From Rhodococcus aetherivorans (GTDB taxonomy: Bacteria; Actinomycetota; Actinomycetes; Mycobacteriales; Mycobacteriaceae): a stretch of 64,000 bases of DNA. A model generated the notes under the pieces. The model did no database searches and had not been told where the DNA came from. It saw nothing but the letters and a program-made list of their open reading frames with translations. Within the stretch, counting starts at the first letter, position 1, and every line of letters starts with the position of its first letter. Positions 1-9,270 of this stretch are shown piece by piece. Location of the stretch: positions 1 to 64,000 of the forward strand of contig NZ_JAALEG010000018.1 of assembly GCF_011058165.1 (NCBI RefSeq), in the 5' to 3' direction. The translations under genes and the position numbers were made by a program.

Positions 1-1632
1 TCCTCACATAACACGGGCATAACGGCGAGGTCGCGAACCGGCACCGGCGATGGACTTTGGTCCCTACCTGCGACTTCATCCCGCCACACGCGCCACTCAC
101 GCGCCGCCCTCGAACTGCTGCGGCACTGCGAGAACCTGATCGACGCGCTCGCCGCGCTGCCCGCCCCCGCGCTCAAGTCCGGGGGACTCGGAGTGCGCGA
201 ACTGCGCCGCCTCGCCAAGACCGTCGACGTCGACGAGCAACTCGCCGCGCTGCTCGTCGAGGTGCTCGCCGCGGCCGGCCTGATCTCGCGGGGTGTGCCC
301 CAGCCGCCGCCCCCGACGGACATCGACGACTACTGGGCGCCGACCACCGCCGCCGACGGCTGGTCGAACGCGCCGCCCGCGCAGCGCTGGGCCGTGCTCG
401 CGGGCGCGTGGCTCGACGCGCCGCGACGTCCGTGGCTCGTCGGGCGCCGCGACGCGACGGACAAGCCGATCGCCGCACTGTCCGACGAGTGCCAGTCCAC
501 CGCCGCACCGCGCGAGCGGCGCCTGCTGCTCGAGCTGCTCGCCGAGGTGCCCGGGTCGGCGCCCGGCGCGGATGCGGCGCGAGCCGTGCTGGCCTGGCGG
601 CGGCCGCGGTGGGCGGCCCGGCTCGGCGGCGACACGGTGGCCGAGACGCTGCGGGAGGCGACGGCGCTGGCCGTCGTCGCGCACGGGGCTCTCGCCTCGC
701 CCGGCAAGGCGCTGCTGCACGGCGGCGACCCCGAGGCCGAGATGGCCGCGGTCCTGCCGGAACCGGTCGACTACGTGCTGGTCCAGGCCGACCTGACGGT
801 GGTGGCGCCCGGCCCCCTGGTGCCCGAACTCGCGGACCGCATCGCCCTCGTCGCCGACGTCGAGTCGGCGGGCGCGGCCACGGTGTACCGGGTGAGCGAG
901 ACCGGCGTGCGCCGCGCTCTGGACGCGGGCACCGGCGCCGCCGAGCTGCACGCCCTGTTCGCCACGCATTCGCGCACTCCCGTCCCCCAGGCGTTGACCT
1001 ACCTGATCGACGACGTCGCCCGCCGCCACGGCCGGCTCCGCGCCGGGATCGCCGCCTCGTTCGTCCGCTCCGACGACCCGGCGCTGCTGGCCGAGGTGCT
1101 CGGTCACCCCGTCGCCGGCCACCTCGCCCTGCGGGCCGTCGCGCCGACGGTCGCGGTGTCGCAGGCGCCGCTGGCGGAGGTGCTCGCCGAGCTGCGCGGT
1201 GCGGGCTTCGCGCCCGCGGGCGAGGACGCCACCGGCGCGGTGCTGGACCTGCGGCCACGAGGCGCCCGGGTGTCGGTGCCGCGGGCACGGCCCCGCTACA
1301 TCGGACCGACGCCGCCCACCGGGGAGCAACTCGACACCCTGATCCGCACGCTGCGCGCCGGGGACCGGGCCGCGGCCGCCCCGCGCGGCACCACCGTCCG
1401 CGGCGACGGCACCCGCACGGGCGGTGCCGCGACGATGGCGCTGCTGCAACTCGCCGCGCACGGCAAGCGCAGCGTCCGGATCGGCTACGTCGACGCGCAG
1501 GGCGTCGCCACCCACCGCATCGTCGATCCCGTCGCCGTCGGCGGGGGGCAGCTCGAGGCGTTCGACCCCGCCGCGGGCACGGTCCGCAGCTTCGTGCTGC
1601 ACCGCATCACCACGGTCGCGCTCGTGGAGTGA
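1..1632 (+). CDS. XPB-associated helicase C-terminal-domain protein (5' end outside window)
   Basis: The frame is open from base 1 and ends at 1632, 76 bases before the XPB helicase gene. It resembles the large protein that sits directly upstream of XPB in mycobacteria (Rv0862c next to Rv0861c), which carries a Helicase_C_3/XPB-like C-terminal domain. Family-like sequence is clear from about base 100 (an ALELLRHCENL-type segment, then GLGVRELRRLAK) and runs to the stop. The only internal start, GTG at 193, lies inside this conserved part and is not a credible gene start, so the gene is taken as truncated by the window edge. Family members are usually over 700 residues and about 540 are present. 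The first ~100 bases translate to atypical Ser/Thr/His-rich sequence. The biochemical role is unknown; a helper function for XPB is inferred from context. Confidence 0.75.
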   Translation, partial: SSHNTGITARSRTGTGDGLWSLPATSSRHTRHSRAALELLRHCENLIDALAALPAPALKSGGLGVRELRRLAKTVDVDEQLAALLVEVLAAAGLISRGVPQPPPPTDIDDYWAPTTAADGWSNAPPAQRWAVLAGAWLDAPRRPWLVGRRDATDKPIAALSDECQSTAAPRERRLLLELLAEVPGSAPGADAARAVLAWRRPRWAARLGGDTVAETLREATALAVVAHGALASPGKALLHGGDPEAEMAAVLPEPVDYVLVQADLTVVAPGPLVPELADRIALVADVESAGAATVYRVSETGVRRALDAGTGAAELHALFATHSRTPVPQALTYLIDDVARRHGRLRAGIAASFVRSDDPALLAEVLGHPVAGHLALRAVAPTVAVSQAPLAEVLAELRGAGFAPAGEDATGAVLDLRPRGARVSVPRARPRYIGPTPPTGEQLDTLIRTLRAGDRAAAAPRGTTVRGDGTRTGGAATMALLQLAAHGKRSVRIGYVDAQGVATHRIVDPVAVGGGQLEAFDPAAGTVRSFVLHRITTVALVE

Positions 1633-1708
1633 CGGCGGCCGGTGGCGGGCCTGCCGCCGCACCTGGAGAATGGGGAGGTTCTGCCTGTTCCCGTGCTAGG
1701 AGGCGTCC

Positions 1709-3367
1709 GTGGCCGACGGACCGTTGATCGTCCAGTCCGACAAGACCCTGCTCCTCGAGGTCGACCACGCCCTCGCGAACGAGGCCCGGCAGGCCATCGC
1801 GCCGTTCGCCGAGCTCGAACGCGCCCCCGAGCACGTGCACACCTACCGGGTCACCCCGCTGGCGTTGTGGAACGCCCGCGCCGCGGGACACGACGCCGAG
1901 CAGGTCGTCGACGCCCTGGTCACCCACTCCCGGTTCGCGGTCCCGCAGCCGCTGCTCGTCGACATCGTCGACACCATGGCCCGCTACGGCCGGCTGCAGC
2001 TGGTGAAGAACCCCGCGCACGGCCTGACCCTGGTCAGCCTCGACCGGGCGGTGCTCGAGGAGGTGATGCGCAACAAGAAGATCGCGCCGATGCTCGGCGC
2101 CCGGCTCGACGACGACACCGTGATCGTGCATCCGAGCGAGCGCGGCCGGCTCAAGCAGATGTTGCTCAAGGTCGGCTGGCCGGCCGAGGACCTCGCCGGC
2201 TACGTCGACGGTGAGGCACACGCGATCAACCTCGACTTCGAGACCAACCCCTGGCACCTGCGGGACTACCAGGAGATGGCCGCCGACTCGTTCTGGGCCG
2301 GCGGCTCCGGCGTGGTGGTGCTGCCGTGCGGGGCGGGGAAGACGATGGTGGGTGCGGCCGCGATGGCCAAGGCGGGCGCCACCACCCTGATCCTGGTGAC
2401 CAACACCGTCGCGGGCCGGCAGTGGAAGCGCGAGCTGATCGCCCGCACGTCGCTCACCGAGGACGAGATCGGCGAGTACTCCGGGGAGAAGAAGGAGATC
2501 CGCCCGGTCACCATCGCCACCTACCAGGTCATCACCCGCAAGTCGAAGGGCGAGTACCGCAACCTCGAGCTGTTCGACTCCCGCGACTGGGGGCTGATGA
2601 TCTACGACGAGGTGCATCTGCTGCCCGCCCCGGTGTTCCGGATGACAGCCGACCTGCAGTCCCGGCGCCGGCTCGGCCTCACCGCGACCCTCGTGCGCGA
2701 GGACGGCCGCGAGGGCGACGTATTCTCGCTCATCGGCCCCAAGCGCTACGACGCACCGTGGAAGGACATCGAGGCGCAGGGCTGGATCGCGCCCGCGGAG
2801 TGCGTCGAGGTGCGGGTGACCCTGACCGACGCGGAACGGATGACGTACGCGGTGGCCGAGCCCGAGGAGCGGTACAAGCTGTGCTCGACCGCGCACACGA
2901 AGATCGCGGTGGTGAAGTCGATCCTGGACCGGCACCGCGACTCCCCCACCCTGATCATCGGGGCGTACCTCGATCAGCTCGACGAGCTCGGCGAGGCGCT
3001 GGACGCCCCGGTGATCAAGGGCTCGACCCGGAACAAGGAGCGCGAGGAGCTGTTCGACCGCTTCCGCGCCGGTGAGCTGAAGGTGCTCGTCGTGTCGAAG
3101 GTCGCGAACTTCTCGATCGACCTGCCCGAGGCGTCGGTGGCGGTGCAGGTGTCGGGCACGTTCGGCTCGCGCCAGGAGGAGGCGCAGCGCCTCGGCCGGT
3201 TGCTGCGCCCCAAGCACGACGGCGGGCAGGCGCACTTCTACTCGGTCGTCGCGCGCGACACCCTCGACGCCGAGTACGCCGCGCACCGGCAGCGGTTCCT
3301 CGCCGAACAGGGATACGCGTACCGGATCACCGACGCGGACGATCTGCTCGGCCCCACCATCGGCTGA
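1709..3367 (+). CDS. xpb: XPB/ERCC3-type DNA repair helicase
   Basis: Superfamily 2 3'-5' DNA helicase of 552 residues, the bacterial XPB found in actinobacteria and linked to nucleotide excision repair. Visible motifs are Walker A PCGAGKT (206-212), the DEVH box (300-303), the RED motif after TATLV (R330-E331-D332) and motif VI QRLGRLLRP near residue 490. The N-terminal ~180 residues match the damage-recognition and accessory region of this family. The GTG start is supported by TAGGAGG 5 bases upstream (ending at 1703). It lies just downstream of its usual partner, suggesting one operon. Length and motifs look intact. Confidence 0.95.
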   Translation: MADGPLIVQSDKTLLLEVDHALANEARQAIAPFAELERAPEHVHTYRVTPLALWNARAAGHDAEQVVDALVTHSRFAVPQPLLVDIVDTMARYGRLQLVKNPAHGLTLVSLDRAVLEEVMRNKKIAPMLGARLDDDTVIVHPSERGRLKQMLLKVGWPAEDLAGYVDGEAHAINLDFETNPWHLRDYQEMAADSFWAGGSGVVVLPCGAGKTMVGAAAMAKAGATTLILVTNTVAGRQWKRELIARTSLTEDEIGEYSGEKKEIRPVTIATYQVITRKSKGEYRNLELFDSRDWGLMIYDEVHLLPAPVFRMTADLQSRRRLGLTATLVREDGREGDVFSLIGPKRYDAPWKDIEAQGWIAPAECVEVRVTLTDAERMTYAVAEPEERYKLCSTAHTKIAVVKSILDRHRDSPTLIIGAYLDQLDELGEALDAPVIKGSTRNKEREELFDRFRAGELKVLVVSKVANFSIDLPEASVAVQVSGTFGSRQEEAQRLGRLLRPKHDGGQAHFYSVVARDTLDAEYAAHRQRFLAEQGYAYRITDADDLLGPTIG

Positions 3368-3386
3368 CCGCCGGCCGGTTCAGCCG
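3361..3386. terminator. Putative bidirectional terminator between xpb and the response regulator
   Basis: A 7-bp inverted repeat (CGGCTGA at 3361-3367, TCAGCCG at 3380-3386) encloses a GC-rich loop and includes both converging stop codons. There is no U-tract, which is common in actinobacterial terminators. Based only on visible symmetry. Confidence 0.4.
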
Positions 3387-4048
3387 GGCGGGAGGCGGTA
3401 CTCCTGTTCCGGTCGTCCCGTGCTGCCGTACCGGAGCTGCATCCGCAGCTGCCCCTTGGTGACGAGCGCGGCGAGATAACGCTGGGCGGTCGCACGGGAT
3501 ACCCCGATCGTGGCCGCCACCTCCCCCGCCGACATGGGCGTGTTCGAGGACGAGAGAGCTTGCAGAACAAGTTCTTTGGTCACCGATCGGGGCGCCCTGT
3601 CGCCGGCGCCCGACGGCGCCGGGCGCAGCGCGGCGAGCGCCGAGTCGATCTCGGCCTGGGTGAGTTCGGCGCCGGCGACGAGACGCCGGTACTGCGCGTA
3701 CGCCGACAACCGCCGCGCGAGTTCGGTGTTGGGAAACGGCTTGACCAGATACCCCGAGGCGCCGGCGGCCAGCGCGGCCCGCACCGTCGTGCCCTCGGCG
3801 GCCGCGCCGAGTACGAATGCGTCGCAGTCGAGTTCACGGATCAGGTCGATGCCGGAGCCGTCGGGCAGGTACACGTCCACGAGCGCGAGGTCGACCGGGG
3901 CCTCGCGGACCGCGGCGCGCGCGGCCGCGACGGTACCGGCGACCGCCGCCACGCGGAACCCGGCCACCGCGGCGACCACGCTCGCGTGCAGTTCCGCGAC
4001 GCGGAAGTCGTCGTCGACGACGAGCACCGTCAGATCGGATCCGCCCAC
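3380..4048 (-). CDS. CitB/DcuR-type response regulator
   Basis: Response regulator of 222 residues. The N-terminal receiver domain (about 5-120) has acidic residues D12-D14, phospho-acceptor D58 (in LALVDVYLPDG) and conserved K103. The C-terminal part (about 150-220) has a helix-turn-helix resembling the CitT/CitB/DcuR class. The GTG start at 4048 overlaps the end of the sensor kinase gene by 19 bases, so the pair is probably translationally coupled. It likely controls the CitMHS transporter upstream in the same cluster; this is inferred from gene order and family precedent. Confidence 0.9.
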   Translation of the reverse strand: MGGSDLTVLVVDDDFRVAELHASVVAAVAGFRVAAVAGTVAAARAAVREAPVDLALVDVYLPDGSGIDLIRELDCDAFVLGAAAEGTTVRAALAAGASGYLVKPFPNTELARRLSAYAQYRRLVAGAELTQAEIDSALAALRPAPSGAGDRAPRSVTKELVLQALSSSNTPMSAGEVAATIGVSRATAQRYLAALVTKGQLRMQLRYGSTGRPEQEYRLPPG

Positions 4049-5703
4049 GCGGTGTCTCCTTGGTCGAGTACGTCGATCAGCGTGGCGACGAACACCGCGC
4101 CCCCGGTGGGATTGTCCGGGGTGCGCCGCCCGCCGGGATCGGCGAGGATCACGTCGCCGCCGTGCTGCCGGGCCACCTGCCGCGCCAGCGCCAGGCCCAT
4201 TCCGCGACCGCCCGGGACGGCACCGTCGGCGTGGGTGGTGACACCCTCCCCGAAGACCTCCCCGGCGCGGCCGGCGGCGATGCCGGCACCGGTGTCCGCG
4301 ACGGCCAGGTGCAGGTCGCGGCCGGCCTCGACGAGTTCGACCTCCACCTCGGCGGGGTCGTGCCCGTGCTCGCGGGCCGCCTCGATCGCGTTGTCGAGCA
4401 GGTTGCCCAGCACGGTCGTGACGTCCACGGGGCAGCGGACGGTGCCGCGCACCCAGGTGTTCTCGCCGAGGACCAGCGTCACCCCGCTCTCCCGCGCGTG
4501 GGCGGCCTTGGCGGTGAGGAAGGCGTGCAGATACGGGTCGGCGACGGCGTCGAGCCCGTCGAGGGGCCGGCCGGTGGGCCCGGATCCGAGGAGCTGCTCG
4601 AGGTACTCGGTGGCCTGAGCGCTGCGGCCTTGCTGCAGCAGGCCGTAGAGCAGGTGCAGGCGGTTCGCGGTCTCGTGCCGCTGGGCCCGCAGGGCGGTGG
4701 TCAGCGACTGCACGGCGTCGAGTTCGCGGGTGAGCTTCTCGACGTCGGTGCGGTCGCGCACCGACATCACGGTGCCCAGGTCGCGGCCGTCGCGCAGGAC
4801 CCGTCGCGCGACGGCCAGCACGATCCGGTCGCCCGCGGCGGCGGCCACCGGCTCGTCGCGGGGGCGGCGCGCGACGTCGAGCAGGCGCGGGGTGAGCCCG
4901 ACGTCCTCGAGCCGGTCCCCCACTCCGCCGCGCAGGTCGAGCAGCCGCCGGGCCTCGGCGTTGACGACGGTGACCACCCCCTCGGTGTCGGCGCCGATCA
5001 CCCCTTCCCCGATGCCGTGCAGCACGACCTCCTGCTCCCGGACCAGCTCGGCGAGCTGCTCGGGCTCGAGGCCGAGGGTCAGCCGCTTCCACCGGCGGGC
5101 CAGCAGCGCCGATCCCGCGGCGCCGCACGCCAGGGCGCCGGCCGCGACGAGCGCCGCCTGCGCGACGTCCTCGCGCAGCTCCGACCGGACGCGGTCGGTG
5201 GCGATGCCGACGCTGACCTCGCCGACGACCCGCTCCGAGCCGGGGGCGACGACGGGCACCTTGGCCCGGACGGAGTCGCCGAGGGTGCCGCGCTCGCTGC
5301 GCACCACCTCCCGTCCGGCCAGGGCCTCGTCCGGGTCGGTGCTGACCCGCAGACCGAGCAGCCGCGCGTCGGGGTGAGCCAGCCGCAGTCCCTGCTCGTC
5401 GGTGACCACCACGAACAACGCGCCGGTGGCCGCGCGCACCGCCTCGGCGGCCTGCTGGACCGTGCCGGTCGCGAGCTCCGGGTTGCCGGGTGCGACGACT
5501 CCGTCGTCGGCGGCCGCGAGCCGGGCCACCTCGGCCCGGACCGTGGCATCGGCTGCGACGGTCCGGGCGACGGCGAGGGCGCGTTGTCCGTATTCGTCGG
5601 TGACGCGGTCCTCGGTGGTGGTGACGAACGCCGCGAACCCGAGTCCGAGCGCCACCGCCACCACGGCGGACTGCAACAGCAGCACCTGGGTGCGCAGCCT
5701 CAC
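4030..5703 (-). CDS. CitA/DcuS-type sensor histidine kinase
   Basis: Membrane sensor kinase of 557 residues. A first membrane helix lies near the N-terminus and an extracytoplasmic sensor region of the CitA/DcuS type follows to about residue 170. Then come a second membrane helix, a PAS-like segment, a phospho-acceptor His in QRHETANRLH, and a HATPase with GNLLDNAIEAA (N box), DTGAGI and GRGMGLAL. This architecture senses di- or tricarboxylates in known relatives. The GTG start at 5703 follows GGAGG at 6-base spacing; longer readings upstream lack this. It sits 67 bases downstream of a CitMHS transporter. Ligand identity (citrate or similar) is inferred. Confidence 0.9.
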   Translation of the reverse strand: MRLRTQVLLLQSAVVAVALGLGFAAFVTTTEDRVTDEYGQRALAVARTVAADATVRAEVARLAAADDGVVAPGNPELATGTVQQAAEAVRAATGALFVVVTDEQGLRLAHPDARLLGLRVSTDPDEALAGREVVRSERGTLGDSVRAKVPVVAPGSERVVGEVSVGIATDRVRSELREDVAQAALVAAGALACGAAGSALLARRWKRLTLGLEPEQLAELVREQEVVLHGIGEGVIGADTEGVVTVVNAEARRLLDLRGGVGDRLEDVGLTPRLLDVARRPRDEPVAAAAGDRIVLAVARRVLRDGRDLGTVMSVRDRTDVEKLTRELDAVQSLTTALRAQRHETANRLHLLYGLLQQGRSAQATEYLEQLLGSGPTGRPLDGLDAVADPYLHAFLTAKAAHARESGVTLVLGENTWVRGTVRCPVDVTTVLGNLLDNAIEAAREHGHDPAEVEVELVEAGRDLHLAVADTGAGIAAGRAGEVFGEGVTTHADGAVPGGRGMGLALARQVARQHGGDVILADPGGRRTPDNPTGGAVFVATLIDVLDQGDTAWADPI

Positions 5704-5770
5704 GACGCCTCCGGCAATTCGGGGTCCGACACGTTGATCCGTTTCTCGCGACGGTACGTCGGTGCGGAGC

Positions 5771-7171
5771 TCAGCCGAGCGGGATCTGGCCCAGGAGGAT
5801 GCCGACGGCCAGCATGGTGAGCGACACGAGCGTCGCACGCCACAGCACCTTGCGGTGGTGGTCGGCGAGCTGGACGCCGGCGAGGGTGACGAGCAGCAGG
5901 ATCGCGGGCACCAGCGGGCTCTGCATGTGCACGGGCTGGCCGGTGATCGAGGCGCGGGCCATCTCGACCGGTTCGATCCCGTACTGGGCGGCCGTCTCGG
6001 CCAGGACCGGCAGCACGCCGAAGTAGAACGCGTCGTTGGTCATGAAGAAGGTGAACGGGATGCTGAGCACGCCCGTGATCACGGCCAGGTAGGGGCCGAG
6101 CGCGTCCGGGATCGCGCCGGTCAGCCACTGCGCCATCTCCTCGACCATGCCGGTGCCCTGGAACACACCGGTCAGGACGGCGGCCGCGAACACCATGGCC
6201 ACGACCGACACGATGCTCGACGAGTGCCGGACGATCGCCTCGGACTGCTCCGACACGCGCGGGAAGTTCACGGCCAGCGCCAGACCTGCGGCGATCATGA
6301 ACAGGACGGGGATGGGCAGGATGTCGAGCCCGAGGACGACGAGCAGGGCGACGGTGAGCAGCGCGTTGAACGGCAGCAGCCTCGGTCGCAGGGTCGCGCG
6401 GGTCGGGTCGAGACCTGCGACGAAACCGCCGGTCTCGTCGTCGCCGGTCGCGTCCGGGCCGGATCCGCTGCCGGTGCCACGCGAACCCGAACGACCCGCT
6501 CCTGTGGAGCCGCCGCGGCCGGCGCCGGCCAGGACCGGCTCAGCGGTCCACACCAGCTTGCCGAGGCGCCGGCGCTCCATGACACCGAGGTGCAGCGCGA
6601 ACCCGAGCACGACGACCAGGCCGACGAGCAGCGACGGGATCATCGGGACGAACACATCCGACGGGGACAGGCCGAGCGCGCTGGCGGCGCGGACCGTCGG
6701 GCCGCCCCACGGGATGATGTTCATCGTCGCGTTCGACAGGCCCGCGACAACCGTCAGCACCACCGGGCTCACCCGCAGCTTCAGGTACAGCGGCAGCATC
6801 GCGGACGTGGTGATGATGAAGGTGGTCGAGCCGTCGCCGTCGAGGGAGACGACCATCGCCAGCACTGCCGTCCCCACGACGAGCCGCGCCGGGTCGTCCC
6901 GGACGAGCCGCAGGACGAGCCGCACCAGGGGGTCGAACAGCCCCACGTCGATCATGATCCCGAAGAAGATGATCGCGAAGAACAGCAGCGCGGCCGTCGG
7001 GGCGAGGTCGGTGACCCCGTCGACGATCATGTCGCCGAGATCGGCGCCCGCACCGGCGAACAGGCCGAAGGCGACCGGAACGAGGATCAGCCCGACGACG
7101 GGAGTGGCCCTCTTGGACAGGATCAGATACATGAAGACGGCGACCATGAGGAAGCCGAGGAAGACAAGCAC
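5771..7171 (-). CDS. CitMHS-family citrate/divalent-metal:proton symporter
   Basis: Integral membrane transporter of about 466 residues with 11-12 hydrophobic segments and family hallmarks, including an N-terminal membrane pair, a VVSLDGDGSTTFII-type loop and a conserved IIPWGGP segment. CitMHS proteins import citrate complexed with Mg2+ or Ca2+ plus protons. The start is uncertain: GTG at 7171 gives a protein starting just before the first membrane helix. An in-frame upstream extension to 7417 has no conserved features and is disfavoured. Pro/Gly/Ser-rich residues interrupt the middle loop. It is first in a minus-strand cluster with a CitA/CitB-like system, so expression is probably induced by its substrate. 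Confidence 0.88.
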   Translation of the reverse strand: MLVFLGFLMVAVFMYLILSKRATPVVGLILVPVAFGLFAGAGADLGDMIVDGVTDLAPTAALLFFAIIFFGIMIDVGLFDPLVRLVLRLVRDDPARLVVGTAVLAMVVSLDGDGSTTFIITTSAMLPLYLKLRVSPVVLTVVAGLSNATMNIIPWGGPTVRAASALGLSPSDVFVPMIPSLLVGLVVVLGFALHLGVMERRRLGKLVWTAEPVLAGAGRGGSTGAGRSGSRGTGSGSGPDATGDDETGGFVAGLDPTRATLRPRLLPFNALLTVALLVVLGLDILPIPVLFMIAAGLALAVNFPRVSEQSEAIVRHSSSIVSVVAMVFAAAVLTGVFQGTGMVEEMAQWLTGAIPDALGPYLAVITGVLSIPFTFFMTNDAFYFGVLPVLAETAAQYGIEPVEMARASITGQPVHMQSPLVPAILLLVTLAGVQLADHHRKVLWRATLVSLTMLAVGILLGQIPLG

Positions 7172-7380
7172 GATCTGCTCGCTTTCGTCGGTGGACGGTG
7201 CGGAGGAGGTTCGAGAATCCGGGTCGTCGCCCGGTGTGATCTCTGCTACACGGAAGTGTGGGGCAGGCCACTGCGGGTGGTCACCGTTGCGTGCGATAGC
7301 GCCGTTGTGCGCATTCTGCTCGAGTGCATTCGCCCCGGTCGGCGGGTTTACCGGGACCGCATGAGGGGTACGCCTTCCGC

Positions 7381-8463
7381 ATGGGCGCACGGGGCGACAA
7401 GGGTGGCCGGACCGCATCCGGCAGCCCCGGCCGAACGGCTACCAAGGCCGCGGACCGGGGCAGCTCGACCAGGACGACCGAGCGGCCGCGTCGTGCGGCC
7501 CCGTCGTCCGGGACGGCGAAAAGGCCGACGGCGTCGGCCACCGCCGGCCGGGAACGAGCGCCCCGCAGACGCTCGTCCGCCACGAAACCGACCGCCGCGA
7601 AGTCGGCCGCCACGAAGGCCACCACGGAATCGACCACGGCGGCACCGCGGCGGACGGCGTCGAAGCCGCGCACCGAACGGGCAACGGCCCCCCGCCGATC
7701 GGCGCCGGAGACACCCCGCCGATCGACGTCGGATGCCCCCCGGCGCCGCCCGGGGCAGGAGGCCGCCACGAAATCGACCACCACGGCGGCACCGCGGCGG
7801 ACGGCGTCGAAGCCGCGCACCGAACGGGCAACGGCCCCCCGCCGATCGACGTCGGAGACCCCCCGCCGCCCGGGGCAGGAAGCCGCCACGCGCCCGGCCC
7901 GTCCGCGGACGCGGACCGCCGCCGCGGGGGAGGCACGGCAGCGGCCCCGCGAGCAGTCCCGCACCTCCACGACATCCCGGCCCTCGTCGGCATCCCGGCC
8001 CTCGTCGCCGGAGCGCACGCCCCGCCGGCCGGCCTCGACCTCGCAACGCCCCGGACCCACCGGTCGCGGCGAGCCTCTTCCGAGCCGCAAGCCCGGACCC
8101 TTCGCGGCCCTCGTCGAGTGGCTGAAGATCCGCGTTCGCCGACTTGCGCGCGCGGCGCGGAGGCAAGGAGCCGCGGTGATGCGCAAGATCCCCGGGTGGA
8201 CGGATCAGCTCACCGACTCCGTCACCGAGGGCCACCCGATCAAAAGTGCCGTCCTGGAGGGGATCCGGGCCTTCCTGACCGGCAAGAACGTCGTGTGGGC
8301 AGCGTTCAAGGGCCTGCTGTCCGGACTGAGCATCAAGGCCAAGATCCTCCTTGCTCTCGCCGTCGTCCTGGTGGCGCTGCTGGCTCCGGTCCTGCTCGTG
8401 GTCGCCCTGCTGGCCCTGCTCGTCGCCGGGGTGATCGCGGCGGTACGGGCCGCTACGCAGTGA
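7381..8463 (+). CDS. Basic, low-complexity Ala/Arg/Thr/Pro-rich protein with C-terminal membrane segment
   Basis: Unrecognised protein of about 360 residues. Residues 1 to ~235 are disordered and very basic, rich in Ala, Arg, Thr, Pro and Ser, with short repeats such as TASKPRTERATAPRRS occurring twice. The remaining ~120 residues look folded: an amphipathic stretch around KIPGWTDQLTDSVTEGHPIKSAVLEG (split here only by its length: about residues 267-290) and a strongly hydrophobic C-terminus of about 30 residues that should span or coat the membrane. Lys/Arg/Ala-rich tails of this sort can bind nucleic acid or acidic polymers, but no function can be assigned. ATG at 7381 is chosen with a purine-rich GAGGGG 13 bases upstream; GTG at 7324 is an alternative. 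Confidence 0.6.
   Translation: MGARGDKGGRTASGSPGRTATKAADRGSSTRTTERPRRAAPSSGTAKRPTASATAGRERAPRRRSSATKPTAAKSAATKATTESTTAAPRRTASKPRTERATAPRRSAPETPRRSTSDAPRRRPGQEAATKSTTTAAPRRTASKPRTERATAPRRSTSETPRRPGQEAATRPARPRTRTAAAGEARQRPREQSRTSTTSRPSSASRPSSPERTPRRPASTSQRPGPTGRGEPLPSRKPGPFAALVEWLKIRVRRLARAARRQGAAVMRKIPGWTDQLTDSVTEGHPIKSAVLEGIRAFLTGKNVVWAAFKGLLSGLSIKAKILLALAVVLVALLAPVLLVVALLALLVAGVIAAVRAATQ
7634..7848 (+). repeat. 68-bp exact direct repeat within the basic-protein gene
   Basis: Bases 7634-7701 recur identically at 7781-7848, an offset of 147 bases (49 codons), so the reading frame is kept. Shorter related units containing GATCGACGTCGGA and CCCGGGGCAGGA continue on both sides to about 7890. The pattern implies in-frame tandem duplication, and copy number may vary between strains. 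Confidence 0.9.
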
Positions 8464-8587
8464 TCCGAAGGTCCTCGTGTCGAAGGGGTGGATCCTGCGC
8501 CATCGCGCGAGAGGGCTCCACAGCAACGCCTCCCTCACCACCGCTGCGGCCCCCCTACAGGGCTCCACCGCCGACCAGCCGGTCGCA

Positions 8588-8593
8588 TAAGCT
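8588..8593 (+). promoter_or_regulatory. Putative -10 element for leaderless DUF3239 gene
   Basis: TAAGCT lies 6 bases before the GTG at 8600, with no Shine-Dalgarno sequence between. This spacing places the transcription start at or next to the start codon. Confidence 0.4.
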
Positions 8594-8599
8594 GACGGC

Positions 8600-9268
8600 G
8601 TGCGCCGTTTCGACTTCCCCGTGGACCTGCCCCACGCCAAGGCCGTCAATCAGACCGTCGCCGAGGTGCGGCGGCTGCGGGTCTCGGGGATCGTGCTGGC
8701 GGTGCTGTTCGCGGCGGCCGCGGTGTGGCTGCTCCTGATCGGCCAGGCGTGGTCCTTCGTCGTCGCGGCGGTGGTGATCGTCGCCGCACTCACCGCTGCG
8801 TGGGTTGCGGTATGGGCGCCGCGCAAGGTGGGCACGATCCAGCACCTGTACCGGGACAGTCCCCTGGTGCCGGCCGTGGTCTCCGAGCTCCGGCCGCGCG
8901 GGATGACGCTGCTCGCGCTCGTCGACATCGCCAAGCCGGAGACCGGCGTCCACCGCTATGCGCTGGTCGCCCGGGACGTCACGGCCGTACCGGGGCACCG
9001 GGTGCAGGTCGGCGAGCGCGTGCCGTGCGTCGCGGTGCTGTCGGACCGCACCACCCGCAACACGAGCGGCGCGTGGCAGATGGTCAGCCCGATGCCGATC
9101 GCGTGGGGCACCCGCGACGCCTCGGTGCTGCGGGAGGCCGCGGCCGCCATCGACGAGACCGAGTGGAAGGTGGTCGAAGGCAAACTGTCCCTCTCGGACG
9201 AGGTCGCGGCCCGCGACGAGCGCCGGCTCGTGCTGGACCCGAAGGACCTGCCCCCCGACCTGCGCTGA
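8600..9268 (+). CDS. DUF3239 membrane protein
   Basis: Protein of 222 residues with two membrane helices near residues 28-70 and a soluble C-terminal domain resembling the DUF3239 family of corynebacteria and rhodococci. No catalytic motif is visible. The start is GTG at 8600, with TAAGCT 6 bases upstream. The GNAT gene begins 3 bases after its stop, so the two are probably cotranscribed. Function unknown. Confidence 0.8.
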   Translation: MRRFDFPVDLPHAKAVNQTVAEVRRLRVSGIVLAVLFAAAAVWLLLIGQAWSFVVAAVVIVAALTAAWVAVWAPRKVGTIQHLYRDSPLVPAVVSELRPRGMTLLALVDIAKPETGVHRYALVARDVTAVPGHRVQVGERVPCVAVLSDRTTRNTSGAWQMVSPMPIAWGTRDASVLREAAAAIDETEWKVVEGKLSLSDEVAARDERRLVLDPKDLPPDLR

Positions 9269-9270
9269 CC

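Noticed and set aside
5762-8125. 787-codon plus-strand open frame
   Set aside because: Antisense to the CitMHS transporter and crossing its promoter; very high GC produces long open frames, and the translation is Arg/Asp/Gly-rich without homology.
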